Shown here in pieces: positions 8,701-16,040 of a stretch of DNA of 64,000 nt. The notes beneath the pieces are model-generated. The model ran no database searches. It saw only the letters and a program-made list of their open reading frames with translations, and was not told the DNA's origin. Source of the stretch: Rubrivivax sp. Its GTDB lineage: Bacteria > Pseudomonadota > Gammaproteobacteria > Burkholderiales > Burkholderiaceae_C. The stretch spans positions 62,001-126,000 of the forward strand of contig JAIXSE010000016.1 in NCBI GenBank assembly GCA_027484825.1, given 5' to 3'. Each line of letters begins with the position of its first letter. The stretch's first letter is position 1. The position numbers and the translations under genes are program-made.

Positions 8701-10316
8701 TTGCCAAGCGCGAGGCAGAGTTTCATTGGACAGACGATCGGAGGGTCATCTCGTGGCCCGAACATCGGCGCCGTGTGCTCCTGAAGCAGGCCTTGCGGGC
8801 CTGTCGGGAGTTGAACGTGAACCTCCTTGTCCTGCCCGAGGTGTCTGTCCGTCCGGACACGGTCGAATGGTTGAAGGAAGAGTTATTCCATCATCCTGGC
8901 CTGGCCGTGCTGGCAGGCACCTTCCGTCAGTTCGAGGCGAGGCACGACCACCACCAGCATCTGAGAGAGAAGCTGACGCTCTTGTGGCAGCCGGAGAAAT
9001 TCGAGGCCGAAGCATTCGGCTTGGAAGGTGATGCCCGCGTGATGCAGTTCCAGCGCGATAAGAAGTACCGCGCGGTGGCGGCGCACGAATTGTTCCGGCC
9101 TGGGACTAGCCGATTGGCACCCCTATATCAAGAGGAGAAGGTCTTGGACGAGCTCCGCAGCGTTTGGGCGGGGGGCAGGACGTTTGATCAGACCAAAGCG
9201 CTGGTGGATGCACTCATCCATGGCCCGCAGAAGCTCCGCCATTGCATGGAACTGATCTGTTCTGAACTGTTCTTGCTCACCAGCCCCGCAAACAGCCGCC
9301 CATTGCTTCAAGACTTTGTCAAGGTGCTGCGCCAGTTTGGCTCCAGCACAGAAGAGGCTGCCCAGATCGTCGACGGTGATATCAAGGCGCTGGGAGAATA
9401 CTTGACCGTTACTCAAAATAGGCGCGAGCGGCGATCGGTGCTGGTGGTCCCGGCCTGCACCAGTCGTAGCAACGACTACTGGTATGCCGGTCAAGCGAGT
9501 GTTCTGGCATCAGCAACGGCGACGGTGTTCTGCAATGCTGTCAGTAAGGGGCTGAGCGTCGGCGGGAGTTGTTTCATCGGTTGCGACTCGGTCCAGAAGC
9601 AGCCGAATGAGCACGTAGGCGTCGTTCGCCTACTCACGCCGTATCGTGGCTGGCATCACGGCATACTCCAGCCTTCTGTTAAGGGGGCTCTGTCCGAGGC
9701 TGACCAGGCGATCGTCGTGGTGGACTTGGATCCGGTGCACATGGTTAGCGGCAAGCCGCGTCCACAGTTGTTGGCAGAACCCGTGTCGATGGTGGCCTAT
9801 CTCCCCATCGTTGAAGTGATACGCAAGGAAGACAACGCTCGAGCGCTCGTGGCTTCGTTGCGAGATCAGTTCATGGGTGACGCTGGCCAGCGTGCGTTTC
9901 ACGGCGTCCTGGTTTCGAAGGGTTTTCCGAAGGATGGCGAGTCAATCCATGGCCTTGAGGAATTCCGTAGCGCCTTTGCCGAGTTGCTTGATGCCTTGAA
10001 GCGCGGCGCTATCAATCCTGAGTCAGGTGGCGTTGAGTTGGACGATTTCGTCAAATTTTTTGGTGATTCCAATACGGTGCGGCAGCGGATCATTGCCTCC
10101 TTGCGGGATCGTCTCCAACAGCCGGCGCCCCTCACCAAAGCCGACGGCATGGATCTAGAGCCAGCATGGCTGGACTTTTTGATCGCCGACATGACATGGA
10201 AACAGCCTGAGGCCGAGCCGCTTCATGGCTACAAGGCCAGCACTGCAGAGCCAGCGATCCGAGTGCCGCCCTGGCGTCTCCCGGAAGAGCGGGCGGGATG
10301 CGGTGAAGGAGGCTGA
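2745..10316 (+). CDS. Giant CHC2 zinc finger-Toprim-reverse transcriptase-nitrilase fusion, putative anti-phage protein
   Basis: A single 2523-residue open frame with four recognisable modules. (1) A DnaG-type CHC2 zinc finger: C38-x2-H41 and C63-x2-C66. (2) A Toprim domain with EGFLDA (Glu286, Asp290) and the DND acidic pair (Asp337, Asp339), as in the primase core. (3) A reverse transcriptase: motif A LDAKRYYDS (Asp702), motif B IPQGPVLS (Gln791-Pro793), catalytic YVDD (836-839). (4) After a Pro/Ser-rich linker (about 1845-1905), a nitrilase-fold domain with the Glu-Lys-Cys triad visible as LPEVS (Glu2032), RDKKY (Lys2106 or 2107) and ELICSE (Cys2172). About 1000 residues between the RT and the linker match nothing I recognise. 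RT-nitrilase fusions are known as defence-associated reverse transcriptases (UG1/DRT type 1); the primase-like N-terminus and the size are unusual. Base composition is less GC-rich than the flanking genes, suggesting transfer. No integrase is seen beside it. Defence function is inferred. Confidence 0.85.
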   Translation: MDGRYDIGDLLAKVALDDVLQRLGLKTERRGASIQALCPFHQDTKPSLNVYPADGTSTAHYHCYACGAHGNAIDLVKRVQGVDFLPAVQWLAQQFGIKSPSRQSKQRASETVGRDAALKFALHTYDEKHDDVRFQAWCEERGFERNSLYSLGLRCITRGVLVEALQFKSVGERAELTDGLQDLGLVKRLYQRSAPQQWKLNLHDQFQDCFHDGRIVIPIQSGTIKQLQWLGFAGRSLQTVPPEGVAKYLLTAGFEKAKVLFNEPAAFDAVRRAQKANLPSRLYLVEGFLDALRLHTLGLPAVALMGTSLGNEPMKRLAALAQSSESSAELSYSLFLDNDPAGFAGSERLVRRLLDLRGVNLRWVGMPWRSVPALGKDPDTCLRGVTTAQEALAWLQPFDLPAEAVLLAQALGGQDASDLQPERFSQLVQTVRERALFRVGMVLRRLYGPRPAEVAFDRLQVSQWDWARRLHAELATSEVARNSLPSRGQYLEEPLPRVALARSLAYHGARRGELPCDEETWQTLGGNARLFDQMALHRLRAMMEGDQLWKQAAPFDAVHLPRKLTADPKVLDDPRRKVMPHPADLLVHQTVLNELLSQRHDRPSATGRVFSDDIPAVRWYASRREVLVTGLNTPLNEIDEELNLPKTLSFGYQIDMDVLEGDQTPSDQGMFRPFGQCWREFMATLSKQCHAIGPRVHVLRLDAKRYYDSIQRFVLRDALLTPLNQAMAVHGVPKGFVDVLGLPQSGAEPWDAELEAKLERLLVGLVFHHQYRDPDVDGRASRSGELIGIPQGPVLSAYIGTIALFPVDETARSFIHRTAERGVDGVLRPRVGYARYVDDIVLFADSEDLLVQLRELLQAKAAERSVDLIHKGNRVRAGSPRQVMRQLNDGRGLAPSVPAWEPPLVGDGETDYSLGGELPEVDRQCALQMLRRVALMHQPSEIVGQVKAVLEAPDLRPGDLGLCARWLWWQVASAIDPVQDDSAPAQLWESFRQLWKEVCSSHPWASAFEQRGYDWLFAVEGLDKLLDNHPWQENGKFLVERQEDRSRRLRLARLVCMPEFVEQVKPAKNFDHVRRRAWLAARKAYRLLGDPEVVLALPPQLGGPLTAIEWLCLAGPSISQRGANHPLNALVERQVTGSTGDGLDLALRVIGQLTKRNDESDAAAAGLAIDFVLNSSPPRGGLSTLATWFDHLLSQVGADKRLMPHLPAFSEVEPPLFAIDAQTGLEQRALYRYTERGSDEMQHAPAMDRRFAHVVMRSEPPCPAEEITLRFVGVPESNSLRLAVEKSQEPTHWMDLDYSAGAEQARLPITHRAARLYYALLAMHQMAVDGVRSLTYVPFRPHLFRGQGNETELFLLAECVSRDQLGVNAWYHDRDGRVQSVTVPFAGADLWRVGWAVADVLGVAADMAGETGDRDEQLDELETPDEGGDSSEVSAALARKELEAYLLRQQLRKLQGTYLSSAQIESAGLAEDELPGTVKRALALLERFPAHESLEAQVRHLLTVEAESRAMALRLEHGSGDAMRHVLHQAVPEALNRLPLWVLQGLPLRPPPEWECLLRPELGLMLSLYQALYPTVPGSGKISAEPLRISLALAVIGIGLRGSVAALWGVAQASGAARMPERLNMPARWAVVNMERLDPQGDYSVMRKWLVDGDWLAVCKASPWHWMLALVGLLDSSFPQALELPQLIQVYEFLAQWQIAPADRGDAEKEKAVWPFDALPSLPLQTCDEAMSALPQALCALDALRGMRVVLASGQKFGRQLHTDEFIDTKGESWRMSTPQFTSLYGNTLPQWRSGRKKLTCWAETRRLSDNELLAVHTLDHKLGRWFIREELVSLALRAAQDGSAVSSGQSPIQTKVAQAQQADHVGEAPGVASAPDDVSDTLPASEPSPSPKLQPAVPSGRMPVERLDEWQNDSWGKRFGIVKSAEDSDAAVRAHLRIALFQWRVDDSYSHPISEVGLAGFPLSADAHRGLQAHLAGDLKEVNRVAKREAEFHWTDDRRVISWPEHRRRVLLKQALRACRELNVNLLVLPEVSVRPDTVEWLKEELFHHPGLAVLAGTFRQFEARHDHHQHLREKLTLLWQPEKFEAEAFGLEGDARVMQFQRDKKYRAVAAHELFRPGTSRLAPLYQEEKVLDELRSVWAGGRTFDQTKALVDALIHGPQKLRHCMELICSELFLLTSPANSRPLLQDFVKVLRQFGSSTEEAAQIVDGDIKALGEYLTVTQNRRERRSVLVVPACTSRSNDYWYAGQASVLASATATVFCNAVSKGLSVGGSCFIGCDSVQKQPNEHVGVVRLLTPYRGWHHGILQPSVKGALSEADQAIVVVDLDPVHMVSGKPRPQLLAEPVSMVAYLPIVEVIRKEDNARALVASLRDQFMGDAGQRAFHGVLVSKGFPKDGESIHGLEEFRSAFAELLDALKRGAINPESGGVELDDFVKFFGDSNTVRQRIIASLRDRLQQPAPLTKADGMDLEPAWLDFLIADMTWKQPEAEPLHGYKASTAEPAIRVPPWRLPEERAGCGEGG

Positions 10317-10535
10317 CGCGGTCGAAGTCCATTTTGAACCTGCCCCGGGAAGCCGTGCATATCCCCGCGCGCACGTCAGGTAGCCAAATGCCACGCCCAC
10401 GCTGCTAATTTTGCGGGGCCTTCGCGACAACACGGGAGCATGTTCCGCCGCGAAACCTTGTTCCAGAGGCCAAGGATATTGAGTGGCAGGTCACTTTTGC
10501 GCACAGCCTCCAGCCTACGCTGGCATACCTCGTTG

Positions 10536-10823
10536 ATGGAATTCGCTGACCTCCCGCTCCACGACGCCACGCTGTCCGCGATCCACATCAGCTACGAAGC
10601 TGGCCGATGCGACTTGGTCCTTCGAGTCCTGGGAGGCGGCATCTACCAATTGGCCTTTGAAGGTTTCCGCACCTTGGATTTCCCAAGACACCAGCCATGG
10701 GGCCGATCCTGTTCGGTCAACGTTGCCCGGCAAATCGCAGCTCAGCGCTACGAGTTCGAACTCCAGTCTGGCGACGTGCTTCGAGTAGAAGCAACGAGTT
10801 GGAGCCTCCTAATCCCTCGTTGA
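10536..10823 (+). CDS. Small conserved-looking protein (MEFADLPLHDATL type)
   Basis: A ~95-residue protein read from the ATG at 10536. The N-terminal pattern LPLHDATLSAIHISYEAG followed by alternating hydrophobic strands and a C-terminal RVEATSW resembles a widespread family of small, mostly beta proteins of unknown function, often found as orphan genes near mobile or polymorphic-toxin loci. The frame extends upstream to 10440, but that extension lacks coding character. No strong ribosome binding site is visible. It lies 219 bases after the giant RT gene on the same strand, so it could be part of the same insert; a functional link is speculative. Confidence 0.55.
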   Translation: MEFADLPLHDATLSAIHISYEAGRCDLVLRVLGGGIYQLAFEGFRTLDFPRHQPWGRSCSVNVARQIAAQRYEFELQSGDVLRVEATSWSLLIPR

Positions 10824-11012
10824 AGAGGTTACCCCTGCCACATTTTCAGGCAATGCGCCAAACCCCTCACCAAATCAACCACTTACCCCGTCCCTACTCA
10901 GCCTGTACACGCCCTTATCCACAGCCACTGTGGACGATCCGCTATGCTGTCGGACTTTCCGCCGCGCCAGCTCTGCTGCGCTGTGCCGGCCCCCGCAGCC
11001 CGTAGTGTCCTG

Positions 11013-12164
11013 ATGACGCCTGAGTCCGACTTCGCCGCCCCCCTCCCGACTGGCGCGCTCCCCACCATCCTGCTCGCCCCCATGGAGGGCCTGCTGGACC
11101 ACATGCTGCGTGACACGCTCACCCAGGTGGGCGGCGTGGACCGCTGCGTCTCCGAATTCATCCGCATCACCGACCAACTGCTGCCTCGGCGCGTCTTCAC
11201 CCGCATCGTCCCGGAGCTGCGCACCGGCAGCCGCACCCGCGCTGGCGTGCCAGTTCGCCCCCAACTGCTGGGCTCAGACCCCGCCTGCCTCGCCGACAAC
11301 GCCGCGCGGCTGGCCGAGCTCCACCCGGCCGGGATCGACCTGAACTTCGGCTGCCCCGCCAAAACCGTCAACCGTCACCGCGGCGGCGCCGTGCTGCTGG
11401 ACGAGCCGACCCTGGTGCACGACATCGTCTCCGCCGTGCGCCGCGCCGTCCCCGCCGCCATCCCCGTCTCCGCCAAGATGCGCCTGGGCAACGAAGACCG
11501 CTCCCGCATGCTCGAATGCGCCAGCGCCGTCGAACGGGCCGGCGCGTCCGAGCTGGTCATCCACGCCCGCACCAAGCGCGACGGCTACAAGCCACCCGCG
11601 TATTGGGACCAGATTGCCGTCGTGCGCCAAGCGGTGCGTGTGCCCGTCGTGGCCAACGGCGAAGTCTGGACCGTGGCCGATGCCCGCCGCTGCCTGGCCG
11701 AGTCCGGCTGCGACAGCCTGATGCTGGGGCGCGGCATGGTCGCCAACCCCGGTCTGGCCCTGGCCCTGCGCGCCGAGCTGACCGGCACGTCCGCCCCGGC
11801 CTTGTCCTGGGCCGACCTGCTGGTGCTGATGGCCGACTTCTTCCTGCAGGTCCGCGCCAAGGTGGCCGCGCGCCATCAAGCCGGTCGCCTCAAGCAGTGG
11901 CTGCATTACCTGCGCCGCCACTATCCGGAAGCGGAAGAGGCCTACCAGCGGGTGCGTGTCATCAATGCAGCGGACGAGCTGTCCCGCCAGATGTTCGGCG
12001 ATGCCATCGCGGACGAACTGACCGCGCGTCTGGTGCTGATCAAGGCGCAGATGTCGCCCGCGTCCCCGACTGCCGCCTCCGCCGCGCACCTGCCTGGTGG
12101 TGATCCCACTTCTCTCATCGAACCCAACGCCGCGCCCGACGAGGCCCTGACGCTGACCGCATGA
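11013..12164 (+). CDS. dusC: tRNA-dihydrouridine synthase, DusC-like
   Basis: An FMN enzyme that reduces a uridine of the tRNA D-loop to dihydrouridine; DusC acts on U16. Read from the ATG at 11013 it is 383 residues. Hallmarks are LAPMEGLLDH near the N-terminus (FMN-binding loop), NFGCPAKTVNRHRGGA with the catalytic Cys114, the VSAKMRLG strand, VIHARTK, VVANGEVW and LMLGRGMVANP (phosphate-binding end of the TIM barrel). The MEGL and NxGCPA-KTVN sequence type is that of the DusC subfamily rather than DusA/B. The frame extends to an ATG at 10944, but the added residues look non-coding. The stop overlaps the start of the next gene by four bases (ATGA), so the two are probably co-transcribed. 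Confidence 0.9.
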   Translation: MTPESDFAAPLPTGALPTILLAPMEGLLDHMLRDTLTQVGGVDRCVSEFIRITDQLLPRRVFTRIVPELRTGSRTRAGVPVRPQLLGSDPACLADNAARLAELHPAGIDLNFGCPAKTVNRHRGGAVLLDEPTLVHDIVSAVRRAVPAAIPVSAKMRLGNEDRSRMLECASAVERAGASELVIHARTKRDGYKPPAYWDQIAVVRQAVRVPVVANGEVWTVADARRCLAESGCDSLMLGRGMVANPGLALALRAELTGTSAPALSWADLLVLMADFFLQVRAKVAARHQAGRLKQWLHYLRRHYPEAEEAYQRVRVINAADELSRQMFGDAIADELTARLVLIKAQMSPASPTAASAAHLPGGDPTSLIEPNAAPDEALTLTA

Positions 12165-14713
12165 CTTTGCCCATTGCTCCCACCCCTCCCATTCGTCGCA
12201 TCCGCTCCGTCACTCGGCCCGGCGCCTGGCTGAAGCCGCTGACGTCCTCGCTGCTGCTGGCAACCACCCTGGCGGCGCTTCTCCCGATGACCGTCCACGC
12301 GCAGACCCGCGATGAAGCGCAGGCGGATCCCGCAGCACGCCCGGCATCGTCGCCCCAAGCCGGTCACCATCGCCGGGGCGCCCACAGGGGCGGCCCGCAC
12401 ACCGCTGCCGGAACGACCAGCCCCGCCCGCACCGCCGCCACGCCGCTGAGCCTGGAGCGTGTCTACGGCGAGCCTCCGCTGCAAGGCCGCCTCACGCGCC
12501 AGTCCGAGCTTTCACCGGACGGCACCTGGGTCAGCTACCTGCGCCCCTCGGCCACGGACAGCGACCAGCTCGAGCTCTGGGCCCAGCCAACCGCTGGCGG
12601 CGAGCCGCGCAAGCTGGTCTCTGCCGACGAGGTGCTGGGCGGCCGTCGCCAGCAGTTGACCGAAGCCGAACGCATGGCGCTGGAGCGCAAGCGCATCAGC
12701 CAGGGCGGCATCACCGGCTACCAGTGGTGCGGTCCGGACGGACGCACGCTGCTGTTCCCGCTGTCGGGCGATCTCTATCTGGTGCGCCTGACCGAGCAGG
12801 GCCCGCAGGCCCAGCGCCTCACGAACGATCCCGATGTCCCCGAGCAGGACCCGACCTGCTCGCCCGACGGCAGCCAACTGGCCTACGTCAAGAGCGGCAA
12901 CCTCTGGCTGCAACCGCTGCACACCCAGGGCGCCGCGCGTGCCTTGACCACGGACGGCACCGGCACCCGGTTCTGGGGCCTGGCCGAATTCATCGCCGCC
13001 GAAGAGCTGGGACGCCAGCGGGGCTACTGGTGGTCGCCGGACGGTCGTCGTCTGCTGGCCTTCCGCGTGGATGAGGCCCGCGTGCCGGTGAAGACCCGCG
13101 CGCAGATCTTTGCCGACCGCACCACCATGACGCAGCAGCGCTACCCGAGCGCCGGCAGCCCCAATGCGGAAGTCACCGCCTGGGTGCTGGACCTGGCGGG
13201 GGAGGGCGTTGCGCGTGCGGTGCCCCTGGCCCTGCCTGCGGAAGCGGAATACCTGCCGCGCGCCGGCTGGTTCAGTGACGGCACGCCGTGGCTGCAATGG
13301 ATGACGCGTGATCAGCGTCGGCTGGTGTTGACCGAGTTCAAGGCCGGGAACGCATCAGCCGCAACGCCGTCCGCCCCGGCCTCCACAACGCCGACAGCAC
13401 CGACAGCACCGACAGCGTCGCCAGCGCTGCAAGGCCGCGTCATCACTGAAGAACGCGACGACGCCTGGGTGGAAGTGCAGGACGACCTGACCGAGCTGCC
13501 CGCCCGTCGCCTCTCCGGCCAGCCCGCGCTGCTGTGGTCCAGTGAAGCCTCGGGGCGTCGGCAATTGGTGTTGATCGACCGGGTGACCGGCCGTCGCATG
13601 GCGCTGACGACCGAACCCGAGCCGGTGGCCTATCGCGTCTGCAGCAGCGGTGACCGGGTGGTGTATGCCGCCGCGCGCGATCGCGGGCGTTCCCGCGAGC
13701 TCTTCGCCGTGGACCTGGCCGGCCGCTCCCGTCCGATGGCTGGTCAGCGCGAACGTCAATGGCGCGATGCGCGCGCTGACGGCGACTGTTCCCGCCTGCT
13801 GGTCACCCGCTCGTCCTGGGGCGAGCCGCCGCGTCTGTTCCTGCAGGACCTGGACAGTGGCGCCGCCCCGGTGGCGCTGCCGGGCGATGCCCCGGATCCG
13901 CTGCTGGCCAAGGTGGTGCCCACGCCAGAGGTGGTGGAGGTCACCGCCGCAGACGGTCGCACGCCGCTCAATGCGTTCTACTTCGCACCGCTGGATGGCC
14001 GTCCCGGTCTGCACCCGGTCATCACGCTGGCCTACGGCGGCCCGGGCGTGAGCACGGTGGGCTGGAGCTGGCATCGCGACACGGCGCTCATCGCCTACTG
14101 GCAGCGGCGCGGCTACGGTGTCTTCACGCTGGACACCCGCGGCATGGCCAATCGGGACCGCGCCTTCACCCGCGCCCATGCCCGGTCCTTCGGTGTCAAT
14201 GAGGTGGCCGATCTGTTCGCCGCCGTCCGCCAGCTGCCGCAAAAGCGCGCCGGCATCGACCCGCGCCGCATCGGCTTCTTCGGCTGGTCCTATGGCGGCT
14301 TCCTCGCCGTGCGCAGCATGCTGGACGATCAGACGCCGTTTGCGGCCGCGGTCGGTGGCGCACCGCCCACCGACTGGACGCTCTACGACACCGCCTACAC
14401 CGAACGCTATCTGGGCCTGCCCACCGATGCCGCCGGTCAGCCAACCGCGCCTTATGCGCAGTCCAATCTGGTGGACCGCGTGACGCTGCTCAAACGCCCA
14501 CTGATGGTGATCCACGGCACGGCCGACGACAACGTACTGTTCGAGCACACCCTGCGCCTGAGCGAAGCCTTCCAGAAGCAGTCCGTCCCGTTCGAGCTGA
14601 TGGTCTACCCCGGCAAGGCGCACGGCATTGCCGGACGCGGCGCGCGGCTGCATCTGTACCGCACGGTCGACGCCTTCTTCGCCCGCACCTTGCAGGCATC
14701 CGCCACGCATTGA
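12161..14713 (+). CDS. S9B dipeptidyl peptidase IV-type serine peptidase, exported
   Basis: An 850-residue prolyl oligopeptidase-family protein expected to cleave N-terminal dipeptides (X-Pro) in the periplasm or outside. After a basic N-terminus there is a hydrophobic export segment ending in MTVHAQT (about residue 48), then a ~70-residue Pro/Ala/His-rich stretch. A beta-propeller follows, with WSPDG and CSPDGSQLAYV repeats and the EELGRQRGYWWSPDG segment that carries the Glu-Glu aminopeptidase motif of DPP IV. The alpha/beta hydrolase domain is last: GWSYGG (Ser710), GTADDNV (Asp789) and GKAHGI (His821). A low-complexity Ala/Pro/Thr insert sits at about residues 400-425 inside the propeller (bases 13360-13430). 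The start overlaps the dusC-like stop. Confidence 0.9.
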   Translation: MTLPIAPTPPIRRIRSVTRPGAWLKPLTSSLLLATTLAALLPMTVHAQTRDEAQADPAARPASSPQAGHHRRGAHRGGPHTAAGTTSPARTAATPLSLERVYGEPPLQGRLTRQSELSPDGTWVSYLRPSATDSDQLELWAQPTAGGEPRKLVSADEVLGGRRQQLTEAERMALERKRISQGGITGYQWCGPDGRTLLFPLSGDLYLVRLTEQGPQAQRLTNDPDVPEQDPTCSPDGSQLAYVKSGNLWLQPLHTQGAARALTTDGTGTRFWGLAEFIAAEELGRQRGYWWSPDGRRLLAFRVDEARVPVKTRAQIFADRTTMTQQRYPSAGSPNAEVTAWVLDLAGEGVARAVPLALPAEAEYLPRAGWFSDGTPWLQWMTRDQRRLVLTEFKAGNASAATPSAPASTTPTAPTAPTASPALQGRVITEERDDAWVEVQDDLTELPARRLSGQPALLWSSEASGRRQLVLIDRVTGRRMALTTEPEPVAYRVCSSGDRVVYAAARDRGRSRELFAVDLAGRSRPMAGQRERQWRDARADGDCSRLLVTRSSWGEPPRLFLQDLDSGAAPVALPGDAPDPLLAKVVPTPEVVEVTAADGRTPLNAFYFAPLDGRPGLHPVITLAYGGPGVSTVGWSWHRDTALIAYWQRRGYGVFTLDTRGMANRDRAFTRAHARSFGVNEVADLFAAVRQLPQKRAGIDPRRIGFFGWSYGGFLAVRSMLDDQTPFAAAVGGAPPTDWTLYDTAYTERYLGLPTDAAGQPTAPYAQSNLVDRVTLLKRPLMVIHGTADDNVLFEHTLRLSEAFQKQSVPFELMVYPGKAHGIAGRGARLHLYRTVDAFFARTLQASATH

Positions 14714-14720
14714 GGCTTCC

Positions 14721-15065
14721 ATGGCATTGGTCTATTCCACCGACAGCGGCCGCACCTGCCCGGTCTGTCGTCAGGCCCAGGCGGACTGCCGCTGCAAGGC
14801 GCAGGCCCAGTCCGCGGTACTGGGCAACGGTCAGGTGCGCGTGCGCCGCGAGACCGCTGGCCGCAAGGGCAAGGGGGTCACGGTGATCCTCGGGCTGCCC
14901 TTGACGGCAGACGGACTCGCCGATGTCGCCAAGCAGCTCAAGGCGGCGTGCGGCAGCGGCGGCACCGTGAAGGACGGCACAGTCGAAATCCAGGGCGACC
15001 ACTCGGACAAGGTCATGCAGTGGCTGCAAAAGGCCGGCTATTCGCCCAAGCGGGCCGGGGGTTGA
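14721..15065 (+). CDS. yciH: YciH / SUI1 family translation factor-like protein
   Basis: A 114-residue protein read from the ATG at 14721, seven bases after the peptidase gene. The N-terminus has a small Cys cluster (CPVCRQAQADCRC) and the rest is the SUI1/eIF1 fold: RETAGRKGKGVTVI, then LKAACGSGGTVKDGTVEIQGDH and a C-terminal helix ending KAGYSPKRAGG. Bacterial YciH binds the small ribosomal subunit and has been linked to start-site fidelity and stress translation. The SUI1 signature GSGGTVKDG is intact. The gene is likely co-transcribed with the peptidase gene through the short gap, although there is no functional link. Confidence 0.85.
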   Translation: MALVYSTDSGRTCPVCRQAQADCRCKAQAQSAVLGNGQVRVRRETAGRKGKGVTVILGLPLTADGLADVAKQLKAACGSGGTVKDGTVEIQGDHSDKVMQWLQKAGYSPKRAGG

Positions 15066-15230
15066 CCCCGCGGCAGGCCGGACGGACTGTGACACCTCTC
15101 GCATTCCCGCCCCCGCGATTGAGGGTGCGCCTGCAACAGCTGTAAGAACTGCGACGTTTGCACGCACATGGCGGCGGGGCCCGTCCTAATGTTGGGCCAC
15201 GCCTGCCTCCCCAGGCGATGGAGATGCGCG

Positions 15231-15470
15231 ATGAATTCGTCCGTGGATACCAGCAGCGACAGCCGCCCTGGCGCCTCGTCCCAGGCCCCGTATCTGCTGC
15301 GTTTTGAGTCCCTGTTCCACAGCGGTCGGGGACTGTGTTTTCCGTGTGATGCCCGCGGCCAGGTGGCGCTGGACCAGCTCAGCGAGCAGGCCCGCGACAA
15401 CTACCTGTTTGCCCGCGCCGTGGTCGGTCATGAATTCGCCACCCCGGTGGTGCAGCGTTGCTACGGCTGA
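15231..15470 (+). CDS. Small hypothetical protein
   Basis: A 79-residue protein read from the ATG at 15231. Its C-terminal part (SLFHSGRGLCFPCDARGQVALDQLSEQARDNYLFARAVVGHEF) resembles short conserved proteins of unknown function in Burkholderiales that share a GRGLxFPCD core. No signal peptide or membrane segment is present. The frame extends to 15168, but that part has no coding character. It lies between yciH and the DUF3297 gene on the same strand. Confidence 0.6.
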   Translation: MNSSVDTSSDSRPGASSQAPYLLRFESLFHSGRGLCFPCDARGQVALDQLSEQARDNYLFARAVVGHEFATPVVQRCYG

Positions 15471-15545
15471 CCTGATTCTGAGTGGGTGGCCGGGTCTTGA
15501 ACTGCAGGACAATGCAGGTCCTCTGATGTTCTTGTTGAGCTTTTC

Positions 15546-15791
15546 ATGACCGAGACCGCCCGCCCCGAACTGCCCGACCACCTGTCCGTGGACCCGCGCA
15601 GCCCGCACCATGTGGCCGCCATTTTTGAACACGAGATCGGCATTCGTTTCAACGGCAAGGACCGCATGGATGTCGAGGAATACTGCATCAGCGAAGGCTG
15701 GATCAAGGTGCCCGCGGGTCGCACGCTGGACCGCAAGGGCCAGCCCTTGATGATCAAGCTCAAGGGCAAGGTCGAGGCGTATTACAAGTAA
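15546..15791 (+). CDS. DUF3297 family protein
   Basis: An 81-residue cytoplasmic protein matching DUF3297 along its whole length: LPDHLSVDPRSPHHVAAIFEHEIGIRFNGKDRMDVEEYCISEGW, ending KLKGKVEAYYK. The family is widespread in proteobacteria as a single-copy gene. Its function is unknown; a glutathione peroxidase-like name is sometimes attached without evidence. Length is normal and nothing is missing. It is a stand-alone gene followed by a GC-rich repeat-bearing gap. Confidence 0.85.
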   Translation: MTETARPELPDHLSVDPRSPHHVAAIFEHEIGIRFNGKDRMDVEEYCISEGWIKVPAGRTLDRKGQPLMIKLKGKVEAYYK

Positions 15792-15796
15792 GCCGT

Positions 15797-15860
15797 CGCG
15801 ACGACGGGTACCCGTTGCGCGTCGCCCGTCGTAAGTCGCCGTCGCCCGTCGCCACGGCGG
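15797..15860. repeat. Short inverted and direct repeats after the DUF3297 gene
   Basis: ACGACGGG (15801-15808) pairs with CCCGTCGT (15825-15832), and the 11-mer GTCGCCCGTCG occurs at about 15821 and 15847. There is no T tract, so this is a weak candidate for an intrinsic terminator. The remaining bases up to 16040 hold no gene. Confidence 0.35.
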
Positions 15861-16040
15861 ACAGGGCTGACCGCTCTGTGGTCCAGCGCACGGCGTGCAG
15901 CCGGGCACCACCTTCCCCGAGTCGGTCGCTTCACTGTTTCAAGCGGTCCTGCCCCCGTTTGATACCGACGCAAGCGGCTGCGCCGCGAGGCGTCGGGGCG
16001 AATACTGGACATCCCTTCACTTGGATGTCTGCGATTCGCC

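Noticed and set aside
2745-10316. Housekeeping DnaG primase, retron or group II intron protein
   Set aside because: The protein is four times the length of DnaG, has an RT core and a nitrilase domain, and shows no maturase domain, intron ends or retron msr/msd structure.
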